Shown: positions 16,660 through 25,853, numbered from the stretch's first letter. The stretch is 64,000 bases of DNA from Nakamurella sp. PAMC28650 (GCF_014303395.1 NZ_CP060298.1:2418001-2482000); one strand, 5' to 3'. The notes: a model not told the origin generated them from the letters alone. A program made the numbers and translations.

Positions 16660-17430
16660 GTGTCCGCAACCGTGCAGTCCGTCGAGCGGGCCGCGGCGAT
16701 GCTGAGGCTGCTGGCCGACGAGGACGAACCCATCGGGCTGGCCCAGATCGCCTCCGCCCTCGGGCTCGCCAAGGGCACCGCCCACGGTCTGCTCCGCACC
16801 CTGCAGGACGTCGGTTTCATCGAACAGACCTTCCCCACCGGTCCTTATCGGGTGGCGCCAGAGGTCTTCCGGCTCGGCTGGGCCAGGCTGGATCTGAACG
16901 AGCTGAGGGCCAAGGCGCTGAACTGGACCGACGCCCTGGCGGCCCGCACCGGGGAGTCGGCCCGGGTGGCCGCCTTCGCCGACGGCCGGGCCGTGGTGGC
17001 ACATCACGTGTTCCGCGCCGATGGCAGTGATCAGGTCATCCTGACCGGCACCGGTCTGCCGCTGCACGCCAATGCGCTCGGGAAGGTGCTGCTCGCCTTC
17101 GATCCCGGTGCCGCGCGCAGCATCATCGGCAAGGATCTCCCTGGTTACACTTTCCGCACGCTGACCGATCGCGTTGCGCTGCAACGGGATCTGGCCTCGA
17201 TCCGGGATCTCGGTTGGGCTGCGTCGGTGGACGAGTCGGACGCCGGGGTATCGGGCATCGCGGCGCCGATCCGTGACGGCGGGGGATACGTGGTGGCCAC
17301 CGTGGGCATCGAGGGTGCGAGCACGCGCATCTGCGACGAGCGTTCGAGGCCCCGCGCGACCCTGGTCTCGCAGGTGGTCAGGGCGGGCCGGTCGATCTCC
17401 CGCGAACTCGGGCACGGGCGGGAGTCATGA
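16660..17430 (+). CDS. IclR-family transcriptional regulator of glycerol use (GylR-like)
   Basis: A 256-residue regulator. An N-terminal winged helix-turn-helix (residues ~5-60, [16 protein letters not shown] through [19 protein letters not shown]) is followed by an IclR effector domain ([39 protein letters not shown]). There is no Shine-Dalgarno sequence. TACCCT lies 7 nt before the GTG, so the message is probably leaderless. The stop overlaps the downstream glycerol kinase by ATGA, so the two form one operon, as with the Streptomyces gylR-type glycerol regulators. Two similar palindromes directly upstream are the likely operators. Glycerol or glycerol 3-phosphate is the expected inducer by analogy. 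Confidence 0.9.
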   Translation: MSATVQSVERAAAMLRLLADEDEPIGLAQIASALGLAKGTAHGLLRTLQDVGFIEQTFPTGPYRVAPEVFRLGWARLDLNELRAKALNWTDALAARTGESARVAAFADGRAVVAHHVFRADGSDQVILTGTGLPLHANALGKVLLAFDPGAARSIIGKDLPGYTFRTLTDRVALQRDLASIRDLGWAASVDESDAGVSGIAAPIRDGGGYVVATVGIEGASTRICDERSRPRATLVSQVVRAGRSISRELGHGRES

Positions 17431-19013
17431 GCCAGAAGTTCGTGGCGGCACTGGATCAGGGCACCACCTCGAGCCGGTGCATGGTGTTCGATCATCAGGG
17501 CACCATGGTGTCGGTCGCCCAGCGCGAACACCGTCAGTACTACCCGCAGCCGGGGTGGGTCGAACACGACGCGGGCGAGATCTGGGCCATCGTCCGTCAG
17601 ATCGTGCCGCTCGCGCTGGCCGACGCGGGCGTCGAGCCCACCCAGATCGTCGCCCTCGGCATCACCAACCAGCGGGAGACCACGGTGGTCTGGGACCGGA
17701 CCACCGGGCGGCCCCTTGGCCGCGCGATCGTCTGGCAGGACACCAGGACCATCGACCTGCTGGCCGATATCGCCGTCGCCCAGGACGAGGCCGAGATCAC
17801 CAGGCGGACCGGGCTTCCGCTCAACGGGTATTTCTCCGGGCCCAAGCTGCGCTGGCTGCTCGACCGCGATCCCGGCCTGCGGGAGAGGGCAGAGCGCGGC
17901 GAAGTGCTGTTCGGCACGATGGACTCCTGGATCACCTGGAATCTGACCGGCGGGGTGAACGGCGGCCTGCACGTCACCGATGTCACCAACGCCAGCCGGA
18001 CCATGTTGATGAACCTGGAGACACTGGACTGGGATCCGGTGCTGCTGGCCGCACTCGGGGTCCCGCGCAGCATGCTGCCGGAGATCCGATCGACGGTCGG
18101 CGTGGTCGGCGCGACGACGGCGCCGGTGGCCGGGATTCCCATCGGGGCCATCATCGGCGACCAGCAGTCCTCCCTCTTCGGGCAGACGGCCTTCGACGCC
18201 GGCGAAGCCAAATGCACCTTCGGCACCGGAAGCTTCCTGCTGTTGAACACCGGTCCGAAGATCATCAGATCCGGTCACGGGCTGATCACCACGGTGGCGT
18301 ACCGCATCGGTGACGAACCGGCCAGGTACGCGTTGGAGGGTTCGGTGGCGGTGGCCGGCGGGCTGGTCAAGTGGGTGCGCGACAGCCTCGGTCTGATCCG
18401 CAGCGCCGCGGAGATCGAGACGTTGGCCGCCACCGTCCCCGACAACGGCGGTTGCTATGTGGTGCCCGCCTTCTCGGGTCTGTTCGCCCCGCACTGGAAC
18501 CCTTCGGCGCAGGGCCTGATGGTCGGTCTGACGGCGTTCGTCACCAAGGCGCACATCGCCAGGGCCGTGCTCGAGGCATCGGCCTGGCAGACCCGCGACG
18601 TGATGGAGGCGATGAATGCCGACGCCGGCCGGTCGGCGAAGTCGCTGGCCGTCGACGGTGGCATGACCACCGACAACCTGCTCATGCAACTGCTCGCCGA
18701 TGCGCTCGACATCCCGGTGGTGCGACCGATGATGGCCGAGACGGTGGCGCTCGGGGCCGCGTATGCCGCCGGGCTGGCCGTGGGGTACTGGCCGGACCGC
18801 GAGGTGCTGCGGGCGAACTGGCAACGGGCCGCGGAATGGCGGCCACAGGCGAACCCGCAGCGCCGGACGGCCGAATACGCCAGCTGGACCCGGGCGGTGG
18901 CACTGGCCGATGTCTGGGGCCATCGGTCCGACAGGCCGGCCCGGCCGGCCCGGCCGGGGCCTGCTGCGCCGCAGCCCGACGGGCCGGAGTCCGTTGCGCC
19001 GGGAGGCTCCTAG
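17427..19013 (+). CDS. glpK: Glycerol kinase, second copy
   Basis: A 528-residue FGGY-family kinase with all core motifs: [59 protein letters not shown] and [15 protein letters not shown]. It differs from the first copy throughout, so it is an old paralogue or separate acquisition rather than a recent duplicate. It also has a Pro/Ala/Gly-rich tail of ~28 residues after DVWGHRSDR, encoded by GGCCCGGCC-type repeats. It is coupled by ATGA overlap to the IclR gene, so its expression should follow that regulator. The likely role is inducible glycerol phosphorylation; action on another polyol cannot be excluded. Confidence 0.93.
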   Translation: MSQKFVAALDQGTTSSRCMVFDHQGTMVSVAQREHRQYYPQPGWVEHDAGEIWAIVRQIVPLALADAGVEPTQIVALGITNQRETTVVWDRTTGRPLGRAIVWQDTRTIDLLADIAVAQDEAEITRRTGLPLNGYFSGPKLRWLLDRDPGLRERAERGEVLFGTMDSWITWNLTGGVNGGLHVTDVTNASRTMLMNLETLDWDPVLLAALGVPRSMLPEIRSTVGVVGATTAPVAGIPIGAIIGDQQSSLFGQTAFDAGEAKCTFGTGSFLLLNTGPKIIRSGHGLITTVAYRIGDEPARYALEGSVAVAGGLVKWVRDSLGLIRSAAEIETLAATVPDNGGCYVVPAFSGLFAPHWNPSAQGLMVGLTAFVTKAHIARAVLEASAWQTRDVMEAMNADAGRSAKSLAVDGGMTTDNLLMQLLADALDIPVVRPMMAETVALGAAYAAGLAVGYWPDREVLRANWQRAAEWRPQANPQRRTAEYASWTRAVALADVWGHRSDRPARPARPGPAAPQPDGPESVAPGGS

Positions 19014-19096
19014 CGCAATGGTGGACACTTCACCGGGGAATGCCGCCGCGTGAGGGCGGTGGCAGGCGATGATGGAGAAATGGGGGAGGCGTGGCG

Positions 19097-19795
19097 GTGA
19101 GGCGTCGATGGCCCGCACCCGCTCCGCTGGCCCGCGCCGGCCTGATCGTGGCCGCCGGCGTACTGCTGGCCGGCGCCGCCCTGTGGGCGGGGTCGCTCGG
19201 TCCCTGGATCGGCCGTCCGCACACCGCCTCCGCGCCGGCTGACCTGCCCTCGATCGCGCCTCCGACGTTCACCCCGCCGCCGGTCAGGAACGTCGACCCG
19301 GCGGCCGCAGCGCCGGGTGCCGGATCCTTCGATCCGACCGTGGTGCTCCTCGTCCTGGGCGGCATCCTGCTGGTCGCCGTGGTGCTCATCGCCGTGTCGA
19401 TGGTCAGGAATCGAACGGCTCCCGCCGCCTCCCGCAAGCGCGCCGTCGAGCCGGCCGACGACGTCCGGCCGACGCCGGTGGCACCCGATCCGGCCAGGGC
19501 CTTCGATCCACGGGAGGCAGCCGACTACGTCATCGCCTGCTGGGATCAGCTCGAGCGACAGGCGGCCGCCCGCGGCACGGGGCGACGTCCCGAGCAGACG
19601 CCCACCGAATTCATCCAGGCCCTGAGGTCGTTCGGTCCGGTCGACGAACGTGCTGCCGCCGAACTGCTCTCGCTCTACCAGCGGGCCCGGTTCGACCACG
19701 TCCGACTGCTACCGGACACCGCGATCAGGGCCAGGGCCGGCGCCGACGCGTTGCTGGCCGCCCTCGGTGCCGGTGCCGTGCAGGGCTACCGGTGA
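19097..19795 (+). CDS. DUF4129 membrane protein, first gene of MoxR/DUF58 operon
   Basis: A 232-residue protein. GTG 19097 is preferred because GGGGGAGG ends 7 nt upstream; GTG 19091 would be too close. Residues ~10-35 are a signal anchor, and residues ~80-103 (VVLLVLGGILLVAVVLIAVSM) are a second transmembrane helix. The cytoplasmic C-terminal part has FDPREAADYVIACWDQLER, RRPEQTPTEFIQAL and ELLSLYQRARF, the DUF4129 pattern. DUF4129 proteins accompany MoxR ATPases and DUF58 proteins, and their biochemical role is not established. The stop overlaps the next start by GTGA. It begins a five-gene set ending at 23378. Confidence 0.8.
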   Translation: MRRRWPAPAPLARAGLIVAAGVLLAGAALWAGSLGPWIGRPHTASAPADLPSIAPPTFTPPPVRNVDPAAAAPGAGSFDPTVVLLVLGGILLVAVVLIAVSMVRNRTAPAASRKRAVEPADDVRPTPVAPDPARAFDPREAADYVIACWDQLERQAAARGTGRRPEQTPTEFIQALRSFGPVDERAAAELLSLYQRARFDHVRLLPDTAIRARAGADALLAALGAGAVQGYR

Positions 19796-20424
19796 GTTGG
19801 CAGGCGCCGACTCGGCCCGGTGATCCGACCCCGCCGCTCCCGGGCCATCCCGCGCCCGTCCAGACCTCCGTTCGGACCCAGCTCGTCATCGCCGCGGCGA
19901 TCGGTGCGGTGTTCGGCGTCGGCGTCTTCGTCGCCGGGGCGCCGGTGCCACGGGTGGCCGGGTCCGGTCTGGTCGTCGCGGTCGGGTCCTTCGGACTGCT
20001 CCGGGCGATGGACCTGGTCAGGATCGAATGGCCGACGGTGCCCAACGGTCGAGCCGTCCGGCTGGCCGGCATCCCGCGCTGGCGGCTCAACGGCTTCGAC
20101 GCTCTGACCGATTCGCGCCCCGGACTGAGCCACGACCTGCAGGCCCGCCTGCGGGTGCTGGCCACCGCCGTGCTGGCCCGTCACGAGCTGGGGCCGGGTT
20201 CGGCCGGCGCCATCGGACTGCTGGGCGCCGGCACCCACGAACTGCTCTTCCCGCCTCCCCGGGTGGGCTCGGAGCCGCCACCGCCGGATCCGACCGCCGC
20301 CCAGGTGACGGCGATGATCGACCGGCTGATCACGCTCGGGGACTCCCGCTCGCGGCCAGGTCCTCGGATCGCGAGCACGTCTTCAGCGTCGCAACAATTC
20401 GTGGAGAGGGAAGAAAACAGATGA
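19792..20424 (+). CDS. Conserved membrane protein of the MoxR/DUF58 operon
   Basis: A 210-residue protein of unknown function. A Pro-rich N-terminus is followed by two transmembrane helices at ~29-50 (LVIAAAIGAVFGVGVFVAG) and ~54-72. A soluble C-terminal domain has a helical segment (GLSHDLQARLRVLATAVLARHE) and ends in a polar tail. No catalytic motif is seen. It starts with GTG overlapping the upstream stop and ends with ATGA overlap to the MoxR gene, so all products are probably made in step. Its position between DUF4129 and MoxR suggests it belongs to the same membrane complex. Confidence 0.72.
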   Translation: MSWQAPTRPGDPTPPLPGHPAPVQTSVRTQLVIAAAIGAVFGVGVFVAGAPVPRVAGSGLVVAVGSFGLLRAMDLVRIEWPTVPNGRAVRLAGIPRWRLNGFDALTDSRPGLSHDLQARLRVLATAVLARHELGPGSAGAIGLLGAGTHELLFPPPRVGSEPPPPDPTAAQVTAMIDRLITLGDSRSRPGPRIASTSSASQQFVEREENR

Positions 20425-21491
20425 CCGCGCCACAGCCACCGACCACCGGGGTCCGGTTCGAGCACCACCTGGCCAAGGTCGAACCGAACGGGGATCCGGT
20501 CCCGGCGGCCGGCACCGGGGCGGTCGCCTCGCCGGCCGAGATCGCCCACACCGCCGGGCGTATCGCCGAGGCGGTGGGTACCGCGGTGGTCGGCAACGGC
20601 TATCCGCTCCGGTTGGCGCTGGCTGCCATCCTGGCCGGCGGTCACGTGCTCTTCGAGGACAACCCGGGGCTCGGCAAGACGCTGCTCGCGCGCAGCCTGG
20701 CCGGGGCGCTGGGCCTGGAGTTCCGCCGGTTGCAGTTCACTCCCGACCTGCTGCCCTCGGACATCACCGGGTCCTACCTCTACCACCCGGGAAGGGCGGA
20801 GTTCAATTTCCAGCCCGGCCCGGTGTTCGCCGGCCTGCTGCTGGCGGACGAGATCAACCGGACCCCACCCAAGACGCAGTCCGCCCTGCTCGAGGCCATG
20901 CAGGAGGGCCAGGTCAGCGTCGAGGGGAATACGCACCTGCTCCCGGTGCCGTTCCACGTCATCGCCACCGCCAATCAGATCGAGTACGAGGGGACCTACG
21001 CGCTGCCCGAGGCCCAACTCGATCGCTTCCTGATCCGTACCAGGCTCGGCTACCCGCCGGCGCAGGCCGAGATCGAGATGCTCCGCCGGCGGATCGCGCG
21101 GGCCAGGGGCGACCAACCGGTGCCCGCCGTGACCGACCCGGCGTCGCTCCGTCGCCTGCAGGCCGGGGTGGAGCAGGTCGAGGCCGATGCCGACATCATC
21201 GGCTACTGCGTCGATCTGGCCACGGCGAGCCGTCGGCACAGCTCCGTCGAGGCCGGCGTCTCGCCGCGCGGGACCCAGGCCCTGCTGCTGCTGTCCCGTG
21301 CCTGGGCCGTGCTCGACGGGCGGGGCTTCGTCCTCCCGGAGGACGTCAAGGCCGTGGCCGTCGCCGGGCTCGGTCACCGGCTCGTGCTGACCTTGCAGGC
21401 CAACGCAGAATCGGTGTCCGGGGAGGATGTGGTGCGCCACCTGCTGGCCACCGTGCCGACCCCGCCGACGATGCGCGGCGTCGGTCGTTGA
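20421..21491 (+). CDS. MoxR-family AAA+ ATPase
   Basis: A 356-residue AAA+ protein. GHVLFEDNPGLGKTLLARSL is the Walker A region near residue 75, LLLADEINRTPPKTQSALLEAMQE holds Walker B, and VIATANQIEYEGTYALPEAQLDRF carries sensor 1 and the arginine-finger region. The start at 20421 overlaps the upstream stop, with GAGAGGGAAG about 7 nt before it. MoxR ATPases act as chaperones that assemble or activate protein complexes, often with VWA-type partners. Here the partner is the DUF58 protein encoded 7 nt downstream. The N-terminal 40 residues are a disordered extension. No VWA-domain gene is in this operon. Confidence 0.92.
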   Translation: MTAPQPPTTGVRFEHHLAKVEPNGDPVPAAGTGAVASPAEIAHTAGRIAEAVGTAVVGNGYPLRLALAAILAGGHVLFEDNPGLGKTLLARSLAGALGLEFRRLQFTPDLLPSDITGSYLYHPGRAEFNFQPGPVFAGLLLADEINRTPPKTQSALLEAMQEGQVSVEGNTHLLPVPFHVIATANQIEYEGTYALPEAQLDRFLIRTRLGYPPAQAEIEMLRRRIARARGDQPVPAVTDPASLRRLQAGVEQVEADADIIGYCVDLATASRRHSSVEAGVSPRGTQALLLLSRAWAVLDGRGFVLPEDVKAVAVAGLGHRLVLTLQANAESVSGEDVVRHLLATVPTPPTMRGVGR

Positions 21492-21498
21492 AACGTCG

Positions 21499-22902
21499 AT
21501 GACGACGCCCGGAAACCCCCGGGGCTGGCGGCCCACCGCCGCCCTGTACCGGGCCTTCTCGTTCGCCACCACGGCCATCGGCCTCGGCGTCGCGTTCGGG
21601 CGCGCGGACGTCGCGGTGCTGGGCATCCCGATCGCTCTGGGACTGGTGCTCGCCCTGTCCGCGGCGCAGCCGGATCGGGAGGTGCTGCCGGCGGCGGTGG
21701 CGAGCACGCAGGGCGTCGTGGTCGGCGACCGGCCGATGACGGTGGCCGTCGAGATCGTCGGACTCCAAGGGGTGCAACTGGTCTCGGTCAGCATCCCGGA
21801 CGCCCTCGGGGACCCGGGGCGGGCCGGGCAGACCGTGCCCGGCGGGGCCGACGGCCTCGTCCTGGCCCGGACCAGAGCGGCGTCATGGGGCACGGTGGTG
21901 GTGGCCAGACCGGATCTGCTCGCCGCCGGCCCCGATGCCCTGTTCTGCGCCGGCCCGCTGAGCGGTGACGAGCTCGACGTGATGGTGCCGCCTGGGGTCG
22001 AGGCAGTCGGCGGGTTCGAGCTCCCCCCCATACTGGGTGGTTGGGCCGGCGAGCACCGCAGCCGGCGGGCCGGCCAGGGCGGGGACCTGATCGATCTGCG
22101 CGAGTTCGTTCCGGGGGATCGGTTGCGCAGCATCCACTGGCGCGCCTATGCGCGTCATCAGAAGCTGTTCGTCCGGCGGACGCAGAGCGACGCCGACACC
22201 GAATTCGTCCTGTGCCTTGACACCCGCCACGAGATCCTCCCGCAGATCAGGGATCCGCGGAGTGACTGGCACCGTTTGCGTGTCGCCGCGGCCGAGAACC
22301 TGCAGCGTCTCCGCCGCTTTCTCCTCGGGCTGGTCCGGGTGGAGCAGCCGACCGACGGACGCGACCCTACCGCCGTGCGGTCCAGCATCGACCTGATGGT
22401 GGCGGCGGCCACCGCCGTGACGGCCACCCAGCTGCACGCCGGGGACCGGGTCGGGATCCTGGATCTGTCCGCGGTCCGCCGACACGTGCGGATGGGCAGC
22501 GGATCCCGTCATCTGCAGCGGGTGCGCTACCAGCTCGCCCAGGTCCGGTCCTCGAGGTCCAGATGGATGCCGACGCCGGAACTGTGGGGACTTCCGCCCT
22601 CGGCGGTGGTGGTCCTGTTCTCGTCCCTGATCGACGACGTGTCGATGCAGGCGGCCCTGGATGCCGCCGGCCGGGGTCATCAGGTGGTGGTGGTCGACGT
22701 GCTGCCCACCCACGACCTTCTGCAGACGGCCCGGACCGACCGGTTCCCGCAGGCGGTCAAGGAGGTCCAGTTGCTGTTGGCCGAGCGCCGGGTCCGGCTG
22801 GACCGCCTGCGCGGCGACGGGATTCCGGTCCTGACGTGGGACCGGGGGCAGATTGCCACCGACCTGACCGCGGCCATGAAACTCCGAAGGCATCGTCGAT
22901 GA
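21499..22902 (+). CDS. DUF58 membrane protein, partner of MoxR
   Basis: A 467-residue protein with two N-terminal hydrophobic helices (residues ~12-60) and a soluble C-terminal part. GDLIDLREFVPGDRLRSIHW followed by RAYARHQKLFVRR is the signature of DUF58. The C-terminal region (SAVVVLFSSLIDD ... HQVVVVDVLP) looks like a VWA-related Rossmann fold. DUF58 proteins occur next to MoxR ATPases across bacteria, and their role is thought to be assembly or control of membrane or exported proteins. The gap to moxR is 7 nt, and the stop overlaps the next gene by ATGA. The ribosome binding site is weak, consistent with coupling. Confidence 0.85.
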   Translation: MTTPGNPRGWRPTAALYRAFSFATTAIGLGVAFGRADVAVLGIPIALGLVLALSAAQPDREVLPAAVASTQGVVVGDRPMTVAVEIVGLQGVQLVSVSIPDALGDPGRAGQTVPGGADGLVLARTRAASWGTVVVARPDLLAAGPDALFCAGPLSGDELDVMVPPGVEAVGGFELPPILGGWAGEHRSRRAGQGGDLIDLREFVPGDRLRSIHWRAYARHQKLFVRRTQSDADTEFVLCLDTRHEILPQIRDPRSDWHRLRVAAAENLQRLRRFLLGLVRVEQPTDGRDPTAVRSSIDLMVAAATAVTATQLHAGDRVGILDLSAVRRHVRMGSGSRHLQRVRYQLAQVRSSRSRWMPTPELWGLPPSAVVVLFSSLIDDVSMQAALDAAGRGHQVVVVDVLPTHDLLQTARTDRFPQAVKEVQLLLAERRVRLDRLRGDGIPVLTWDRGQIATDLTAAMKLRRHRR

Positions 22903-23378
22903 CCGCGCCCCCGGCCGGTGAGCGAGCACCCGGCGACGACCGGCCGCCGGAGAGCGGATCGCTGCTGCCCGGCGGCGGCGGATGGCTGCGGATCGCGCTG
23001 GCCATCGCCTGCGCGCTGACCATGACCACGCTGTTCGTACCCGACCGGGTGGGCGGTACGAACGTGCTGCAGTGGGCGCTCATGGTGGGCCTGACGTTCT
23101 GGGTGGTGATGCGGCCGGGCTCGGGCGGCCCGGCGGTGCTGCTGTTCGGCGCGCTGGTGCTGCGGATCGTGGTGGGGAAACCGGAACTCGACGGCCGGCT
23201 GATCTCCCTGGTCGTGCTGCTACCCCTGGTGCACCAGTTGTCCGCCCTGGCCGCGGTGGTCCCGCTCGACTCGGCCGTGCGGTGGCGGGCGTTGACGCCC
23301 ACCCTGCTGAGGTATCTCGGTGCTGTCCTGGTGACCGTCATCGGCCTGCTGATCAGCCATTGGCTCGGCTGGTGGTGA
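22899..23378 (+). CDS. Small membrane protein, last gene of the MoxR/DUF58 operon
   Basis: A 159-residue protein with a polar ~28-residue N-terminus and about five hydrophobic segments (IALAIACALTMTTLFVP, LQWALMVGLTFWVVM, GPAVLLFGALVLRIVVG, LISLVVLLPLVHQLSAL and YLGAVLVTVIGLLISHWL). No family is recognised. It begins inside the DUF58 stop by ATGA and ends 28 nt before the convergent DUF1707 gene. Membership in the operon is clear from spacing. Its role, perhaps as a membrane anchor for the DUF4129/DUF58 complex, is inference. Confidence 0.72.
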   Translation: MTAPPAGERAPGDDRPPESGSLLPGGGGWLRIALAIACALTMTTLFVPDRVGGTNVLQWALMVGLTFWVVMRPGSGGPAVLLFGALVLRIVVGKPELDGRLISLVVLLPLVHQLSALAAVVPLDSAVRWRALTPTLLRYLGAVLVTVIGLLISHWLGWW

Positions 23379-23405
23379 CAGCGCCACCACCAGCGGCAGC
23401 CGCGG

Positions 23406-23890
23406 TCAGCCGCGAGCCCGTGGACGCTTCCAGCCGTCCCCCCAGACACTTCCGGCGACGGACGAGATCAGCGGGATCAGCAGGAACCACCACCACTGAC
23501 TGGTGACCAGGAACAGCACCAGGGCAATGATCGCCGAACTGGCGGCCGCGGCGGCCACCAGCTTCTGCGCCCGGCTGCGGTCGTCGACCACGGCGGGGTG
23601 GCGCCGGCCCGGGTCTGTGCGGCCATCGGCCCGTCGGCCTTCGCGATCGACACGGACTGCGTTCCCGGCAGCACCGGATGCGGAGCCGGCAGGTCGGCGA
23701 ACAGCGCCTGGAGTTCACCCGCGGTGCGGGCGGCGCCGGCCACCGCACTCCTGCTGCCGTACTCGTCGAGGTCGAGGCGGCCGCTGGCCATGTGGTCACC
23801 CAGAGCGGTGACCGCCGAGTTGCGTTCGGCATCCCCCACCCGGACGTCGGTGGGAACCCCGCCCGGTGCCGCGGATTCGTCGTTGGTCAT
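23406..23890 (-). pseudogene. DUF1707 membrane protein with apparent -1 frameshift
   Basis: From ATG 23890 the first frame gives a clean DUF1707 domain: VGDAERNSAVTALGDHMASG then RLDLDEYGSRS (residues ~18-50), continuing to about residue 95. After that this frame turns into low-complexity Pro/Arg. The expected hydrophobic C-terminus appears in another frame, 23591-23406, with VDDRSRAQKLVAAAAASS and IIALVLFLVTSQWWWFLLIP. Joining the two by a -1 shift near a CCCC run at about 23605 gives a normal ~160-residue DUF1707 protein. TAACGT sits 6 nt before the ATG (leaderless). This may be a real mutation, a programmed slip or a sequencing error. The function of DUF1707 proteins is unknown. Confidence 0.65.
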
Positions 23891-23948
23891 GAGCAGACGT
23901 TAGTCCGGTGGCCAACCCGTCTCCGCGCGTCGGCCGGGACCCGGTGCG

Positions 23949-25733
23949 TCACCCGCCGGTCGGACAGACGGGTCCGATGGACGGGTCCTGTCCGCACCGC
24001 TGGGTGAGGGACCAGATCTGCGCGCCGCCCGCCGCCCGGTCGGCGGGGCGCCCGAGCATCTTCCGGGCAAAGTCGCGTTGTTGATCGTCGCCGAGGTAGT
24101 GCGGGACCGCGATGAAGAACGTGGCGCCGGAGTCCGCGAGTTCGATCCGTCCGGCCCGCATCAATTGCTGCAGCTCCGTCGGGGAAAGTGCGGCCCGGCC
24201 CGCCCAGCTGGCCCCGAACAGCCGCAGCAGGGTGCTTTGTCTCGGCCTGAAGCTCGGGATCCCGGTGCCCTGGTTGTTCAGGTCGTAGCCGCCGAGTTGT
24301 TTGAACCACATGCCCGCTCTCACCTGCCAGAACTCGGCATACATGTTGCTCGGGTTGGCCATCGGCGCGACCATCGCGATCGAGTGCTCCGGGATGATCT
24401 GCCTCATCACCTGACTCGTGAAGAAGGCCGGTGTGCCGATGAGCGGGCCGACCGGCCGCGCGTTGCCGGGCAGCCACGACCCCAGGGTGACCAGGACGAG
24501 GGCCCCGCCGACGATGCTCACCCATCGATGTCGCGGCCACGCCCGGAGCAGTTCCTGCACTCCGAGTGCAACGAGGAAGGCCGCGGCGAGGGCGAAGACG
24601 CTGGACAGTCTCATCGGCACGATGCTGGCGGTGAGCTCGACGCGGCGCTGGAGACGTGCCAGGACGGAGACCGACACCCCGAACACGTGCAGGTCCAGTT
24701 CGGAGACGACGGCGAAGCCGGCCATCAGGACCGCGACCCAGACCGCCAACCGGCGGCGCAGCACGACGACGGTGATGAGGAGGACGGCCAACATCGGCCA
24801 CCCGATGAACGTGCCGTTCTCCACCGGATCGGGCGAGGGCGAGGACCCGTGGAAGAACAGCGCCACGGTCGGCGTGAACAGGTATCCCACCTGGGCGACA
24901 TGTTTCGTCCAGTCCTGGACCGCAACATCGATCCGGTAGGTCTTCGAGAACTGCTCCGAGAGGGGATAGGCCAGCAGTACCGCGGCGGTACCGACGGCGA
25001 CCAGTCCGGCGACCAGCACCCTGGTGACCCGTTGTCGGGTGACGTCCCACCTGCCCGCCGCGAGCAGGATGACGGCCGGCACCAGGCTGATGGCCAGCAT
25101 CAGCAGGATCTCGGAACTGATGAAGTACTGCACCGCCACGGCGAGCCCGAGCAGCGGAGCGGTCGGCCAGAGCGGACGCTCGGAGCGGACGATCAGATCT
25201 TCAAGGCACATCACGATCAGCGGTACGAGAGCCAGGAACGTCAGGTGGGCATGCCCGGCGAGTTGGCCGATCTCGAACGGTGAGAAGCCGTAGACGAGTC
25301 CGCCGATCGCGGCCGGCACGGTGTCCACGTGCCGGCGGAGCCACTTGGACGCGGTCCACGCGGCCAGCACCGGGCTGAGCAGCAGCACCACGTTGAAGGA
25401 GGTGGCCGCACCGAACAGCAAGGTGACCGGGATCAACGGGATGCCGAGCGCCAGGATGGAGGTGTTCCACACCGCGGACACCCCGAACGGCGCTTGCAGG
25501 TAGTCGTTGCGCAGTGGGTTCAGACCGTTGGTGACGGCGTGGGCGGCCCACTGCAGCCAGGAGATGAACAGGCCGGCGTCGCCGCTGCCGGCACCGAGCG
25601 ACGCTGAATCGAACTGCCAGACCAGGGTCCGCCAGAACAGTGCGGCCAACAGCAGGTAGAGGACGAGCAGGATCGCCCCGATCCGCCAGGACCAGACGCG
25701 GCGGCGGGCTCCGGCCAGCGGTCCGGGCGCCAC
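23949..25733 (-). CDS. Large integral membrane protein, GT-C glycosyltransferase-like
   Basis: From GTG 25733 the product is 594 residues. About 12 hydrophobic helices (IGAILLVLYLLLAALFW, NVVLLLSPVLAAW, TVALFFHG region, VVLRRRLAVWVAVLM and others) are followed by a ~130-residue soluble C-terminal part. The first loop GAGSGDAGLFISWLQWAAHA, with an acidic residue after the first helix, fits GT-C lipid-linked glycosyltransferases, but no catalytic assignment is safe. No ATG, GTG or TTG exists in frame between 26007 and 25733. A stronger Shine-Dalgarno sequence (AGGAG) precedes an in-frame ATC at 25814, which would add a repetitive acidic N-terminus. The gene follows maf on the same strand. The start is therefore uncertain. 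Confidence 0.7.
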   Translation of the reverse strand: MAPGPLAGARRRVWSWRIGAILLVLYLLLAALFWRTLVWQFDSASLGAGSGDAGLFISWLQWAAHAVTNGLNPLRNDYLQAPFGVSAVWNTSILALGIPLIPVTLLFGAATSFNVVLLLSPVLAAWTASKWLRRHVDTVPAAIGGLVYGFSPFEIGQLAGHAHLTFLALVPLIVMCLEDLIVRSERPLWPTAPLLGLAVAVQYFISSEILLMLAISLVPAVILLAAGRWDVTRQRVTRVLVAGLVAVGTAAVLLAYPLSEQFSKTYRIDVAVQDWTKHVAQVGYLFTPTVALFFHGSSPSPDPVENGTFIGWPMLAVLLITVVVLRRRLAVWVAVLMAGFAVVSELDLHVFGVSVSVLARLQRRVELTASIVPMRLSSVFALAAAFLVALGVQELLRAWPRHRWVSIVGGALVLVTLGSWLPGNARPVGPLIGTPAFFTSQVMRQIIPEHSIAMVAPMANPSNMYAEFWQVRAGMWFKQLGGYDLNNQGTGIPSFRPRQSTLLRLFGASWAGRAALSPTELQQLMRAGRIELADSGATFFIAVPHYLGDDQQRDFARKMLGRPADRAAGGAQIWSLTQRCGQDPSIGPVCPTGG

Positions 25734-25758
25734 CTGGTGCTCGAGGACGACCTCATCT

Positions 25759-25803
25759 GCGCCGTCGACCTCGGTGCCGTCGACCTCGGCCCCGTCGACC
25801 TCG
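25759..25803. repeat. Three tandem copies of a 15-bp unit
   Basis: Units of 15 bp ending in CCGTCGACCTCG begin at 25759, 25774 and 25789. In the frame of the large membrane protein they encode an acidic EVDGx pentapeptide repeat, just upstream of its conservative start. Confidence 0.8.
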
Positions 25804-25853
25804 GTGGTGTCGATCTTCGTCTCCTGTGCTGGTCGGATCCGGGCCGTGCCGGG

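Noticed and set aside
17145-22133. Long minus-strand frames opposite glpK copy 2 and the MoxR operon (17145-19118 and 20181-22133)
   Set aside because: The plus-strand genes have full motifs and coupled starts. The minus frames are Gly/Arg/Asp-rich and resemble no family.
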